A DNA stretch of 64,000 bases from Chromohalobacter sarecensis (GTDB lineage: Bacteria; Pseudomonadota; Gammaproteobacteria; Pseudomonadales; Halomonadaceae), in contig NZ_JAKGAN010000002.1 in NCBI RefSeq assembly GCF_023061135.1, forward strand, positions 310,001-374,000, in the 5' to 3' direction. The stretch's first letter is position 1. Each line of letters starts with the position of its first letter. Shown here one piece after another: positions 17,459-25,909 of this stretch. Both the position numbers and the translations under genes were made by a program. A model generated the notes under the pieces. That model saw only the letters and a list, made by a program, of their open reading frames with translations. It was not told where the DNA came from and did no database searches.

Positions 17459-17476
17459 TGTCAGATATCACTGACA
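17459..17476. promoter_or_regulatory. 18-bp inverted repeat
   Basis: TGTCAG-ATATCA-CTGACA: perfect 6-bp arms round a 6-bp centre, in the space between the aldo/keto reductase and the efflux operon. It could be a regulator site or a small hairpin. No match to a known operator is claimed. Confidence 0.35.
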
Positions 17477-17535
17477 GGTAAACGTCGCCATACCGCCTAT
17501 GATGAATGTACGGCAAAGGACACGCCGTGCAAATG

Positions 17536-17562
17536 CCCGGCTAGGATGGCCGGGTTTTTTTT
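17536..17562 (+). terminator. Intrinsic terminator after the aldo/keto reductase
   Basis: 6-bp stem CCCGGC / GCCGGG, 7-nt loop, then eight Ts on the plus strand. It lies just outside the stop of the converging efflux pump gene. Confidence 0.85.
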
Positions 17563-17564
17563 GA

Positions 17565-20500
17565 TCAAGACGCGGGCGTGTCACGTGTTGTCGTGTCCAT
17601 TTCGCGCTCGAGACGCCGCGCCACATCGCCGGGCGAGCCGGTATGGCGTGCCAGAAGGTCGTAGGCCACGGGCACGACGAGCAGCGTAAACAGCGTCGCG
17701 GCGGCCACGCCACTGAAGATGACCGTACCGATGACCAGGCGTGTTTCGGCGCCGGGACCGCTGGCGAAAATCAACGGCACGGCGCCGGCCATGGTGGTCA
17801 CGGCGGTCATCAGGATCGGGCGCAGGCGTGTTACCGAGGCGTCGATCAGGGCATCGCGGAAGGCACGCCCCTCGTCGCGGAGCTGGTTGGCGAACTCGAC
17901 GATGAGGATGCCGTTCTTGGCGGCGAGCCCCACCAGCATCACCATGCCCACCTGGCTGTAGATGTTCAGTGATTGGCCGGTCAGCCACAGGCCGAGCAGG
18001 GCGCCGCTGATCGCCAGGGGCACGGTCAGCATGATGACCATTGGATGTACGAAGCTCTCGAATTGCGCCGCGAGCACCAGGAAGACCACCAGCAGACCCA
18101 TGAGCATCAGGAAGGCGGTGGCACCGCTGGCTTCCTGATAGTCGCGCGAGGGACCCTTGTAATCGATCATGGCGTCGGCGGGCAGTTCCTCGTCGGCGAT
18201 GGCGTTGAGATACCCCAGTGCCTCGCCCATGGAGGTGCCGTCTTCGAGATTGGCTTCCAGAGTGATCGCGCGGACGCGGTTGAAGCGGTTGAGTTCGCTG
18301 GCGTCGGCGTAGTTGCTGAGGGTGACCAGGCTCGCCAGCGGGATCAATTCGCCGCTGCGTTCGGAACGCACCTGGATGTTGTCCAGCGCGCTGGGGCTGC
18401 GCTGCGTGTCGCGTTCGCCCTCGAGCATCACGTCGTATTCCTCGCCGTCATCCACGTAGCTGGTCACGCTGCGTCCGCCGAGCAGTGTCTGCAGGGTGCT
18501 GCCGATGGTGTCGACGGTCACGCCCAGCGAGGCGGCACGCTGGTAGTCGATCTCGATGCGCAGTTGGGGCTGGGTCTCCTTGTAGTCGCTCTCTACGGCG
18601 GTGAGTCCCGAGTCGTCCTCGCGGATGCGTTCGAGCAAGCGGTCGCGCGAGGTGACCAGGGAATCGTAGGTGCCGCCGCCGATCACGAACTGCACCGGTT
18701 TCTGAATGCGCCCGCCGAAGCCTTGTCGCATTACCGGGGCGGCGTCGACGCCGGGCAGGTTCGCGAGGCGTTGGCGCACGTCGGCCATGATCTCCCAGGC
18801 CGAACGCCGCTCGCCCCAGTCGGCGAGACTGACCACCACCATGCCGTCGTTGAAGTTCTCGATATTGCCGTAGCCGCGTGGTGCGCGTACCGAGATGTTG
18901 CGGATCTCGCCCGCGTCGACCAGCGGCAGCAGACGCGCCTCGATCTCGTCCATGTAGTCCTGCATGTAATCGAAGGTGGCACCTTCGGGACCGTTGACGA
19001 GGATGAAGAAGTTACCGCGATCTTCCTGCGGCGTGTATTCGTTGGGTAGCTCGGCAAACAGCCAGGCCGTGGCGCCGAGCAGGACGAAGAACACGATCAG
19101 ACATAGCCAGCGCAGTCGCAGCAGAGTGACCAGAACATAGCGATAGAGCCGCTGGGTGGCGTCGAGCAGGGTGTGCACGGCATGACTGATGCGGCTTTCG
19201 TGCATGCGCGGGTCGAGGACCTTGGAGCACATCATCGGTGCCAGTGATAGCGCGAGCACGCCGGAGATTGCCACGGCGGCGGCCAGAGTCAGCGCGAATT
19301 CGGAGAACAGCCGGCCGATGTCGCCGCGCAGAAAGCTCAATGGCACGAATACCGCGATCAGCACCAGGGTGGTGGCGATGACCGCAAAGCCAACCTGGCG
19401 TGTGCCATGAAACGCGGCTACCAGCGGTGTTTCGCCATAGCGCTGCATGCGGCGGTGGACGTTTTCGAGCACCACGATGGCGTCATCGACGACTAGGCCG
19501 ATGGCCAGCACCAGGGCGAGCAGGGTGAGCAGATTGAGCGTGAAGCCGAAGGCATTCAGGGCGATGAAAGTGCCGATGATCGAGATCGGCACGGTGACCG
19601 CCGGCACCAGCGTGGTGCGCACGTTGCCCAGAAACAGGAAGATCACCACCACGACCAGACCCATGGCGATGAATAGCGTGGCGACGACTTCCTTCAGGGC
19701 GCCGGAGACGAACACCGAGGAGTCGAAGTTGAGGCGCAGTTGCATGCCGTCGGGCAGAGTCGATTCCAAGCGTTCCATCTCCGCCTTGACGCCCTGGGAG
19801 ACCTCGAGAATGTTGGCGGTTGATTGTTTCATGACGCCCAGGCCGACCATGGGCACGCCGTTGCCGCGAAACAGAGAACGTTCCTCCACCGAGCCGACTT
19901 CGACACGCGCCACGTCGCTTAGCCGCGTGAGGTAGCCGTCGTTGCCCTGGTCGATGACCAGGTCGCGGAAGTCATCGGCGGTCTCGAAGCTGCGCGGCAG
20001 TCGCAGGGTGAACTGGCGCGAGTCGGACTCCAGAAAGCCCGCCGGGAGTTCGACGTTTTCGGCACGCAAGGCGCCTTCCACATCGCTGACGGTCAGCTCG
20101 CGAGCGGCCAGCGCATTGCGCTTCAGCCACACGCGCATGGCGTATTCCTTGCCGCCGCCGACGCGCACGCGCGAGACGCCGGTCTGGGTGGAGAAGCGGT
20201 CGACCAGGTAGCGATTGGCGTAGTCGGTCAATTCGGGGACCGAGTAGCCTTCCGCCGTGAGGCTCAGCCACATGATGACGTCGTCGCTGCTATCGGCCTT
20301 TTCCACTTCGGGTGGGTCGGCTTCCTCGGGCAGGTTGTCGCTGACCCCGGAGACCCGGTCGCGAATATCGTTGGCGGCGGCTTCGATGTCGCGGTCGAGG
20401 TTGAAGGTGATGTCGATCTCCGATTCGCCATCGCTGCTGGTCGACTCGATCAGGTCGATGCCCTCGATACCGGCAATGCGGTCTTCGATCACTTGGGTAA

Positions 20501-20687
20501 TGCGCGTTTCCACGACATCCGCCGAGGCGCCCGGATAGTTCGTCTCGACGCTGACCACCGGCGGGTCGATGGCGGGGTATTCCTGCACCGGCAAGCGTTC
20601 GAGCGCGAGAATGCCGAAGGCGATCAACAGCAGTGCGAAGACGGTCGCCAGCACCGGGCGCTGGATGGCGGTATCGGAAAGGCGCAT
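17565..20687 (-). CDS. RND multidrug efflux transporter (HAE1 family)
   Basis: 1040-residue inner-membrane proton-driven pump of the AcrB/MexF class, twelve membrane helices with two large periplasmic loops. TM1 is in the opening segment RPVLATVFALLLIAFGILAL. The proton-relay aspartates are in GLVVDDAIVVLENV (helix 4). GRLFSEFALTLAAAVAISGV and, in the second half, VGLAAKNGILIVEFANQL are standard HAE1 blocks. The start overlaps the stop of the membrane-fusion gene by one base (TGATG). No outer-membrane channel gene lies nearby, so a TolC-like partner is probably encoded elsewhere. Substrates cannot be inferred. Confidence 0.95.
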   Translation of the reverse strand: MRLSDTAIQRPVLATVFALLLIAFGILALERLPVQEYPAIDPPVVSVETNYPGASADVVETRITQVIEDRIAGIEGIDLIESTSSDGESEIDITFNLDRDIEAAANDIRDRVSGVSDNLPEEADPPEVEKADSSDDVIMWLSLTAEGYSVPELTDYANRYLVDRFSTQTGVSRVRVGGGKEYAMRVWLKRNALAARELTVSDVEGALRAENVELPAGFLESDSRQFTLRLPRSFETADDFRDLVIDQGNDGYLTRLSDVARVEVGSVEERSLFRGNGVPMVGLGVMKQSTANILEVSQGVKAEMERLESTLPDGMQLRLNFDSSVFVSGALKEVVATLFIAMGLVVVVIFLFLGNVRTTLVPAVTVPISIIGTFIALNAFGFTLNLLTLLALVLAIGLVVDDAIVVLENVHRRMQRYGETPLVAAFHGTRQVGFAVIATTLVLIAVFVPLSFLRGDIGRLFSEFALTLAAAVAISGVLALSLAPMMCSKVLDPRMHESRISHAVHTLLDATQRLYRYVLVTLLRLRWLCLIVFFVLLGATAWLFAELPNEYTPQEDRGNFFILVNGPEGATFDYMQDYMDEIEARLLPLVDAGEIRNISVRAPRGYGNIENFNDGMVVVSLADWGERRSAWEIMADVRQRLANLPGVDAAPVMRQGFGGRIQKPVQFVIGGGTYDSLVTSRDRLLERIREDDSGLTAVESDYKETQPQLRIEIDYQRAASLGVTVDTIGSTLQTLLGGRSVTSYVDDGEEYDVMLEGERDTQRSPSALDNIQVRSERSGELIPLASLVTLSNYADASELNRFNRVRAITLEANLEDGTSMGEALGYLNAIADEELPADAMIDYKGPSRDYQEASGATAFLMLMGLLVVFLVLAAQFESFVHPMVIMLTVPLAISGALLGLWLTGQSLNIYSQVGMVMLVGLAAKNGILIVEFANQLRDEGRAFRDALIDASVTRLRPILMTAVTTMAGAVPLIFASGPGAETRLVIGTVIFSGVAAATLFTLLVVPVAYDLLARHTGSPGDVARRLEREMDTTTRDTPAS

Positions 20688-21802
20688 CAGCCGTCTTCTC
20701 CGTCACGCGCGGCCTTGAGGATCTCGCTGATCTCGCGGCTGCCATCGTCGAGCGCCAGGATATCCACGTGATCGCCATCGCGTACCTTGTTCATGCCGTG
20801 GCTGACGACCCAGTCGCCCGGCGCGAGGCCGTCGAGAATTTCGACGCTGCCGACGCGGCGTTTGCCGATCTCCACCGGATGGCGCTGGATGCGGTTGTCC
20901 GCGTCACGGTCGATGCGCATCACGTACTGGCGTTCACCGCTGGGCACGAGGACGGACTCCGGCACCATCAGTGTCTGGCGTGGATTGCGTTCCAGCGTGA
21001 CCACCATCAGCATGCCGGGGCGCAATGTGCGTTCGGGATTGGGCAGGCGAGCGCGTACGCTGACGCTGCGCGAGACGGGGTCGATACGCGTGCCGATGCT
21101 GGTCACTTCGCCACGAAAGGTGCGTGTGGGATAGCTGGGCGTGGTGGCGCTGAGCGATAGCCCTGGTGCGAGCATGTCGAGCACCGTCGCGGGGACGGTG
21201 AAATCGAGTTTCATGTGATCGAGCTTGTCGAGCGTGACCAGCTCGGTGCCGGGCGTGACCAGCGCACCGACGCTGAGATTGCGTTGACCGACGGTGCCGT
21301 CGAACGGCGCGCGCAAGCGGTGATCGGCGAGGAGTGATTGAATCCCGTCGATCTGCGCGTCGACCTGGGCGAGTTGGGCCTGGGCATCCTCAACGTCGGC
21401 GCGGATGCCGACGTTGCGGTCCTGCAGTTGCTGGGCGCGGCGCACGGCATGCTCGCGTTCACGGCGCAGGGCCTGGGCGGCGCGCAGCTCGGCCTGTTCC
21501 GCGCTATCGTCGAGGCGAATCAGCAGCTCGCCCTCGGCGACGCGCTGGCCATCATCGAAATTGAGCTCGGCGACGGTCTCGGTCACGGTCGCGGAAAGCG
21601 TCACGCTTTCGTCGGCACGCAGCGTACCCAGTGCTTCCAGCGGATCGCTCCACTCGGCGGTGGACGCCTGCACGGCGATGACCTGCGTGCGCTCGGTGGC
21701 TTCCTGCGCGTGGGCGCTTGTCAGTGCCAGCAGGCTCAATGCCGCCAGCCCGAGAGTGCGCCGGCCGAATGCGCTCACGGCCGGGAGAGGAAATACGGGC
21801 AT
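20687..21802 (-). CDS. RND efflux periplasmic adaptor (membrane-fusion protein)
   Basis: 371-residue partner of the RND pump. A signal peptide is visible (LGLAALSLLALTSAHAQ, cleavage after AHA). Then comes a lipoyl/biotinyl half-domain (LGTLRADESVTLSATVTETV), an alpha-helical hairpin (about residues 105-160), the second lipoyl half (LRAPFDGTVGQRNLSVGALV) and the beta-barrel. It lacks a lipobox cysteine, so it is probably anchored only by contacts. The frame is open far upstream, but homology and the signal peptide place the start at 21802. Transcribed before the pump. Confidence 0.92.
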   Translation of the reverse strand: MPVFPLPAVSAFGRRTLGLAALSLLALTSAHAQEATERTQVIAVQASTAEWSDPLEALGTLRADESVTLSATVTETVAELNFDDGQRVAEGELLIRLDDSAEQAELRAAQALRREREHAVRRAQQLQDRNVGIRADVEDAQAQLAQVDAQIDGIQSLLADHRLRAPFDGTVGQRNLSVGALVTPGTELVTLDKLDHMKLDFTVPATVLDMLAPGLSLSATTPSYPTRTFRGEVTSIGTRIDPVSRSVSVRARLPNPERTLRPGMLMVVTLERNPRQTLMVPESVLVPSGERQYVMRIDRDADNRIQRHPVEIGKRRVGSVEILDGLAPGDWVVSHGMNKVRDGDHVDILALDDGSREISEILKAARDGEDG

Positions 21803-21916
21803 AGTGTCTCGTTGTTGTGCTGTCGGTGACGATGACGAGCATACAGAATATACAGGTTCGTCGCTGTGTCGCTTAACGCTTAGAATGATCGCCTTTGCCA
21901 GCAATGAGACGCGACG

Positions 21917-23101
21917 ATGGCGCAGACCTATGACGTAGTGGTGATCGGTGCCGGCGCGGCGGGCCTGATGTGCGCACTGACTGCCGGTTATGAGGGGCGG
22001 CGTGTGCTGGTGCTTGACCATGCCAACAAGGCGGGCAAGAAGATCCTGATGTCCGGAGGCGGGCGCTGCAATTTCACCAACCTGGCGACGGGGCCGGAGC
22101 ATTTCTTCTCTGCCAACCCGCATTTTTGCATCTCCGCACTCAAGCGCTATACGCCGGGCCATTTCGTCGAGCTCGTCGAGCGCCACGGCATCGAGCATGT
22201 CGAGAAGGCGCCGGGGCAGCTCTTCTGTGCCGATTCGGCCAAGCCGATAGTGTCCATGTTGCTCACCGAATGCGAGTGGGCAGGCGCGGAAGTACGCCTC
22301 AAGACGCGTATTACATCTCTCGAGCGCCGTGGTGAGGGCATGCGTCTCGAGACCTCGAGTGGCGCGATCGACGCCGGTGCGGTGGTCATCGCCACCGGCG
22401 GATTGTCGATTCCCACCATGGGCGCCACCGGTTTCGGCTATGACATCGCCCGTCAGTTTGGCTTGGGCGTCACCGACACGCGAGCCGCGCTGGTGCCGTT
22501 CACGCTGACCTCTCAATGGCGAGAGCGGGCCGCGTCGCTGGCGGGGGTGAGCTGCTCAGTGACGGTCGAGGTCGGCGAGGGGCGCTATCGTGAACCCATG
22601 CTGTTTACGCATCGTGGTGTCTCGGGGCCGGCCATGCTGCAGGCGTCCAGCCATTGGCAGCCGGGTATGGCGTTGTCCATCGACTTGCTGCCGGATATCG
22701 ACGTTGCCGGAGAGCTTGCCACCCTGCGTCACGAAGCGCCCAAGCGGCATGTATCCACGTGGCTGGGCGAGCGACTTCCCAAGCGTTTGGCGCAGGCCTG
22801 GTGCGAATGGCAAGGGGTGACGGAAAAACCGCTGGGAGCGCTTTCCAAGCGTGAAGTGTCGCGCCTGGATGGCGAGCTAAAACGCTGGCAGCTCAAACCC
22901 GCAGGGACCGAGGGCTGGCGGACCGCCGAGGTAACGCTGGGGGGCGTCGAGACGCAGGCGATTTCTTCCAAGACCTTTGCGGTAGAAGGGCTGCCGGCGC
23001 TGCGGTTCATCGGCGAGGCGCTGGATGTCACCGGCCAACTGGGCGGCTTCAATTTTCAATGGGCGTGGGCGTCCGGCGTGGCCTGCGGGCAGTCGATGTA
23101 G
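21917..23101 (+). CDS. yhiN: FAD-dependent oxidoreductase, YhiN/HI0933 family
   Basis: 394-residue cytoplasmic flavoprotein. The Rossmann FAD site is VVVIGAGAAGLMCALTAG near the N-terminus, with the family signature KAGKKILMSGGGRCNFTN following. The second nucleotide contact is VVIATGGLSIPTMGATG, and the C-terminal GFNFQWAWASGVACGQ closes the family pattern. Physiological reaction unknown. It diverges from the efflux operon across 114 bp, which must hold both promoters. Confidence 0.9.
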   Translation: MAQTYDVVVIGAGAAGLMCALTAGYEGRRVLVLDHANKAGKKILMSGGGRCNFTNLATGPEHFFSANPHFCISALKRYTPGHFVELVERHGIEHVEKAPGQLFCADSAKPIVSMLLTECEWAGAEVRLKTRITSLERRGEGMRLETSSGAIDAGAVVIATGGLSIPTMGATGFGYDIARQFGLGVTDTRAALVPFTLTSQWRERAASLAGVSCSVTVEVGEGRYREPMLFTHRGVSGPAMLQASSHWQPGMALSIDLLPDIDVAGELATLRHEAPKRHVSTWLGERLPKRLAQAWCEWQGVTEKPLGALSKREVSRLDGELKRWQLKPAGTEGWRTAEVTLGGVETQAISSKTFAVEGLPALRFIGEALDVTGQLGGFNFQWAWASGVACGQSM

Positions 23102-23141
23102 TTATAGCCCAGCAAGCGGCTAATAAGCAAAGGAGGCGTGC

Positions 23142-23561
23142 ATGTCGCAACGTGCATCGCGAGGGTTCTGGCACGCGATAGGCCAACGACTCTCCGCTAG
23201 CCGGTCGAAGAAGGGGCGGGAACGCTTGCCGGTGGTGGTGTGCGGGTTGGAATACGCGCATTATCGGTTGCTGATCCATTTCGCACGCTCGACACGCTAC
23301 AGGGCGCTGGCGGTGGTCGATGACTATCCCTGGCATCACGGTACGCAAGTGGAAGGCGTGCGTGTCTACTATCCCAGCGAGGTACCGTCACTGGTGGAAC
23401 GCTATAGTGTGGCGGCGGTGGTTTATTGCCATGAGGACGATCTGGCCGTTTTCGCCGATGAAACGCGTGAGGGATTAGCGGCACGGGGCGTGCCGTTTGT
23501 ACGCCTAGTGCCCGGTACCGTGGATATCGATGCCGAGCTGACTAGCCGACTGACACCTTGA
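23142..23561 (+). CDS. Small Rossmann-like protein of unknown function
   Basis: 139 residues. After a basic N-terminus, residues 30-110 look like a nucleotide-binding Rossmann half: VVVCGLEYAHYRLLIHF, then YRALAVVDDYPWHHGTQVEGVRVY. This arrangement recalls the NDP-sugar/CoA-binding N-terminal domain seen in PglD-like and sugar-epimerase proteins. No glycine-rich loop in strict form, no catalytic motif. AGGAGG lies 5 nt before the ATG. It probably follows yhiN in one unit (40-bp gap). No function assigned. Confidence 0.7.
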   Translation: MSQRASRGFWHAIGQRLSASRSKKGRERLPVVVCGLEYAHYRLLIHFARSTRYRALAVVDDYPWHHGTQVEGVRVYYPSEVPSLVERYSVAAVVYCHEDDLAVFADETREGLAARGVPFVRLVPGTVDIDAELTSRLTP

Positions 23562-23566
23562 ATATG

Positions 23567-23591
23567 AAAAAAGCCTCCGAATGGAGGCTTT
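23567..23591 (-). terminator. Terminator of the yqjDEK operon
   Basis: 9-bp stem AAAGCCTCC / GGAGGCTTT with loop GAAT. On the minus strand it is followed by a T-run, encoded by the A-run at 23567-23572. It sits between converging genes and may also slow plus-strand transcripts. Confidence 0.85.
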
Positions 23592-23613
23592 ATGGCACTA
23601 GCGATAGCGAGGG

Positions 23614-23904
23614 CTAACGGCGTGCGAGGCGGTACAGAGCGCGTGCTCGATTTGCCATCAAGAAGGTCGAGAGGCCGCGGCGCATCCAGGCGCGTGCTCC
23701 CCGGGGACGGCGTATACCCACCGCTGCGAGCAGGCCGAAGCCTCCTACCAAGGGTGCTCGCCACTGCATCAGGCGTTGCCAGCCATGATCGATGGGCGCC
23801 GTGGCGTCTCGCCAGTCGAGCAGTGCGTGACCCATATCGAGACGTTGCTGCAGGATACGGGTCTCGAGATGCTCGAGCTCCGCAGCGCGTTCACGACGAT
23901 TCAC
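23614..23904 (-). CDS. yqjK: YqjK-like protein
   Basis: 96-residue basic protein, third member of the yqjD-yqjE-yqjK cluster. It contains an N-terminal charged helix (ELEHLETRILQQRLDM) and one hydrophobic segment (APLVGGFGLLAAVGI). The start is a GTG with AGGGGG 5 nt upstream, overlapping yqjE by 14 bases. Function is unknown; the family is linked to stationary-phase inner-membrane proteins by context. Confidence 0.75.
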   Translation of the reverse strand: MNRRERAAELEHLETRILQQRLDMGHALLDWRDATAPIDHGWQRLMQWRAPLVGGFGLLAAVGIRRPRGARAWMRRGLSTFLMANRARALYRLARR

Positions 23905-24286
23905 GCGAACCCCCTAGCGCTTGGCGGTCTTGTTCCAAATGGCTCAAGGTGGACTGCATCAGGCGCCGACGTTTGGCGAGACGTTTGGCAGCGTACGCCA
24001 GGCCTGCGGTGATGATGAACAACACGACCGCGCACACACCGATTGCGAGCAGACGGTGATCTTCCCAATACAGGACCACCAGCATCAAAAGCAGCATGCC
24101 GATGGCGAACGAGAAGGTGATCAATGCTGCGCCCGCCAGCAATAGCAGGCTGAGCATGCGATCGCGTTCGTCTTCCAACTCGAGCACGGCGAGACGCAAG
24201 CGCGTCTCGCCCATGGCGATCACATTGGAAAGCAGACGGCGCGCCGAGCTAATGACGCGCTCCGCCGGTCCCTGGCGATCCGCCAT
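23891..24286 (-). CDS. yqjE: YqjE family inner-membrane protein
   Basis: 131 residues with two adjacent membrane helices (LSLLLLAGAALITFSFAIGM and LLAIGVCAVVLFIITAGLAY) after a charged amphipathic N-terminus, the layout of the YqjE/phage-holin-like family. A basic, coiled C-terminus follows (AKRLAKRRRLMQS). Start overlaps the upstream stop by one base (TAATG). In E. coli the equivalent protein is a stationary-phase membrane protein encoded next to yqjD; the biochemical role is unclear. Confidence 0.85.
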   Translation of the reverse strand: MADRQGPAERVISSARRLLSNVIAMGETRLRLAVLELEDERDRMLSLLLLAGAALITFSFAIGMLLLMLVVLYWEDHRLLAIGVCAVVLFIITAGLAYAAKRLAKRRRLMQSTLSHLEQDRQALGGSRESS

Positions 24287-24618
24287 TAGCGACGCCCGAT
24301 GAGCAAGCCGATGACGACCCCGACGCCAGCCCCGATGCCGATGCTGGTCCAGGGATTGTCACGTACGTAACGGTCGCAGCAATCCATCTGTTCGCGTGCG
24401 CTTTCGTAGACTTTTTCACCACGCGCTTCAAGCTTGGCGCGCGTTTCGTTGAGACGTTGCTGAGCGCGCTCGCGAGCTTCGCTGATGTGCCCGCGAGAAT
24501 CGTCAGAAGTCGCCTTGACCAGTTCTTCAACGGTCTGCGACAGCTGGCGCAGGTCATTCTTGAGTTGCTCGGTGGACGCTTCGTTTTCGCGTTGGGTACC
24601 GGTAGGCTGCATGGCCAT
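24286..24618 (-). CDS. ElaB/YqjD family tail-anchored ribosome-binding protein (DUF883)
   Basis: 110 residues. A long charged helical region (LKNDLRQLSQTVEELVKATS, then ERAQQRLNETRAKLEAR) is followed by DNPWTSIGIGAGVGVVIGLL and GRR, the C-terminal membrane tail of the ElaB/YqjD family. Relatives anchor ribosomes to the membrane in stationary phase. The ATG at 24618 has AGAGGA 7 nt upstream; an earlier in-frame start 13 codons up is less likely. First gene of the yqjD-yqjE-yqjK unit. Confidence 0.88.
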   Translation of the reverse strand: MAMQPTGTQRENEASTEQLKNDLRQLSQTVEELVKATSDDSRGHISEARERAQQRLNETRAKLEARGEKVYESAREQMDCCDRYVRDNPWTSIGIGAGVGVVIGLLIGRR

Positions 24619-24702
24619 GATGTCTTCCTCTGACGGGTTAATTTGCGTCTTCAGCATAGCAGGCCAAGCCGCCGTATCAACAGCCCTTCCTGGCCTGCAT
24701 CG

Positions 24703-25737
24703 TTAGTCCAGGCCAGGAATGCCGGCCAAGAAGGTATTGATGCTGAAACCCAGCCCTAGGCGTCGGTTGATGTGGTCGTAGTCGATCAGGCTTTCGCCGT
24801 AGCCATGGTAATACTGAACGTAACCGCGAACCTTGCCGAAAAGTGGGAACGAATAGTCCAACTGGGCGCCGTAATGGTCCTTGCCGGGGTTACCACGCAT
24901 CAGCAGAGAAATTTCCTGATCGCCGAAGGCGCGTACCAAGGTGATATCGCCATAGCCGATGTAGTTTTCGAGGTCGGGATTGTCATCGTCTTCCTCATCC
25001 TCCGGGACACGCCAGTGAGGGGCGATGCTTGCCGCCCACTCACCGCGTTGGAACACCATATCGGCGTAGACACGATTCCAGCTACGCGACAACGGGTCGG
25101 AGCGGCCGTTGGACTGGTGTGCAAAACCGACACGGTTAATGGTATTGGTCCAGCCTAGGGCACTCATGTCGTTATCGAAGCTGACGAACATCTCGGGTTC
25201 GTAGTTGGTTTCGCGAAATGGCGCCGATGCCTCGGAATTGTAGGCTTGCCACCAGCTGCGCTGGGTGTAGGCGAAGTATAGATCGCCGTTATCCTCGAAC
25301 AGATCTTCGATCAGGTTGACCTTGAAGCTCAACTGGTACTTGACCTCGGCGTTATCGGCATTGTCCGCGTCGCTGACTTCGCTGAAACGGTCTTGATCGG
25401 GGTTGGCGTTGTAGGCCCAAGGCAACAGATAGTTGCGCCGATACGTGGTGACTGCCAACGGGTTGCGCGAGGATTCGCGCTCCAGCGCGCGACGCTTGTC
25501 GGCACGGGCTTCCAAGTTCTGTGCCTCGCGCTCTCGGGGCGTGGCGTTGGCCGCTGTGGCCGTGGTGTCGTCGGCCAATGTTGCGCGTAGCTCTTGCAGC
25601 TCCGCTTCGAGTGTCTGAACGCGCGCTTCAATGGCCTCGCGTTCGCTATCGCTCAGGGCGGCGGCTGCCTGCACGGGAGCGGACAGTGCAAGCGTGAGCA
25701 ACACGAGGATCGGCAAGCGGGGGCGTGGTGACTCCAT
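24703..25737 (-). CDS. pldA: Outer-membrane phospholipase A1 (OMPLA)
   Basis: 344 residues including a signal peptide (LPILVLLTLALSAPVQAAAA). A coiled segment (EAIEARVQTLEAELQELRATL) precedes the barrel, an N-terminal addition compared with the short E. coli enzyme. The catalytic triad appears in GFAHQSNGRSDPLSRSWNRVY, where His, Ser and the downstream Asn match OMPLA. The barrel strands end with Phe-like closure (GLGFSINTFLAGIPGLD). The enzyme hydrolyses mislocalised phospholipid in the outer leaflet. mlaA, with a related lipid-asymmetry role, is encoded at 57894. Confidence 0.93.
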   Translation of the reverse strand: MESPRPRLPILVLLTLALSAPVQAAAALSDSEREAIEARVQTLEAELQELRATLADDTTATAANATPREREAQNLEARADKRRALERESSRNPLAVTTYRRNYLLPWAYNANPDQDRFSEVSDADNADNAEVKYQLSFKVNLIEDLFEDNGDLYFAYTQRSWWQAYNSEASAPFRETNYEPEMFVSFDNDMSALGWTNTINRVGFAHQSNGRSDPLSRSWNRVYADMVFQRGEWAASIAPHWRVPEDEEDDDNPDLENYIGYGDITLVRAFGDQEISLLMRGNPGKDHYGAQLDYSFPLFGKVRGYVQYYHGYGESLIDYDHINRRLGLGFSINTFLAGIPGLD

Positions 25738-25909
25738 GTCATTTAGTACCTTGTGATGGTAGTACCTTGTCGATGGCGTAAAACCCTAACATTGGTCATG
25801 GTGAATATTTCTATCACGTGGGTGGTAGAACGCAAATATTCGCCCAAGATTGCCATGTGCGTGCCACGCACCGACAATCGGCGCACCGCATGGGTAACGA
25901 GGACAGAGC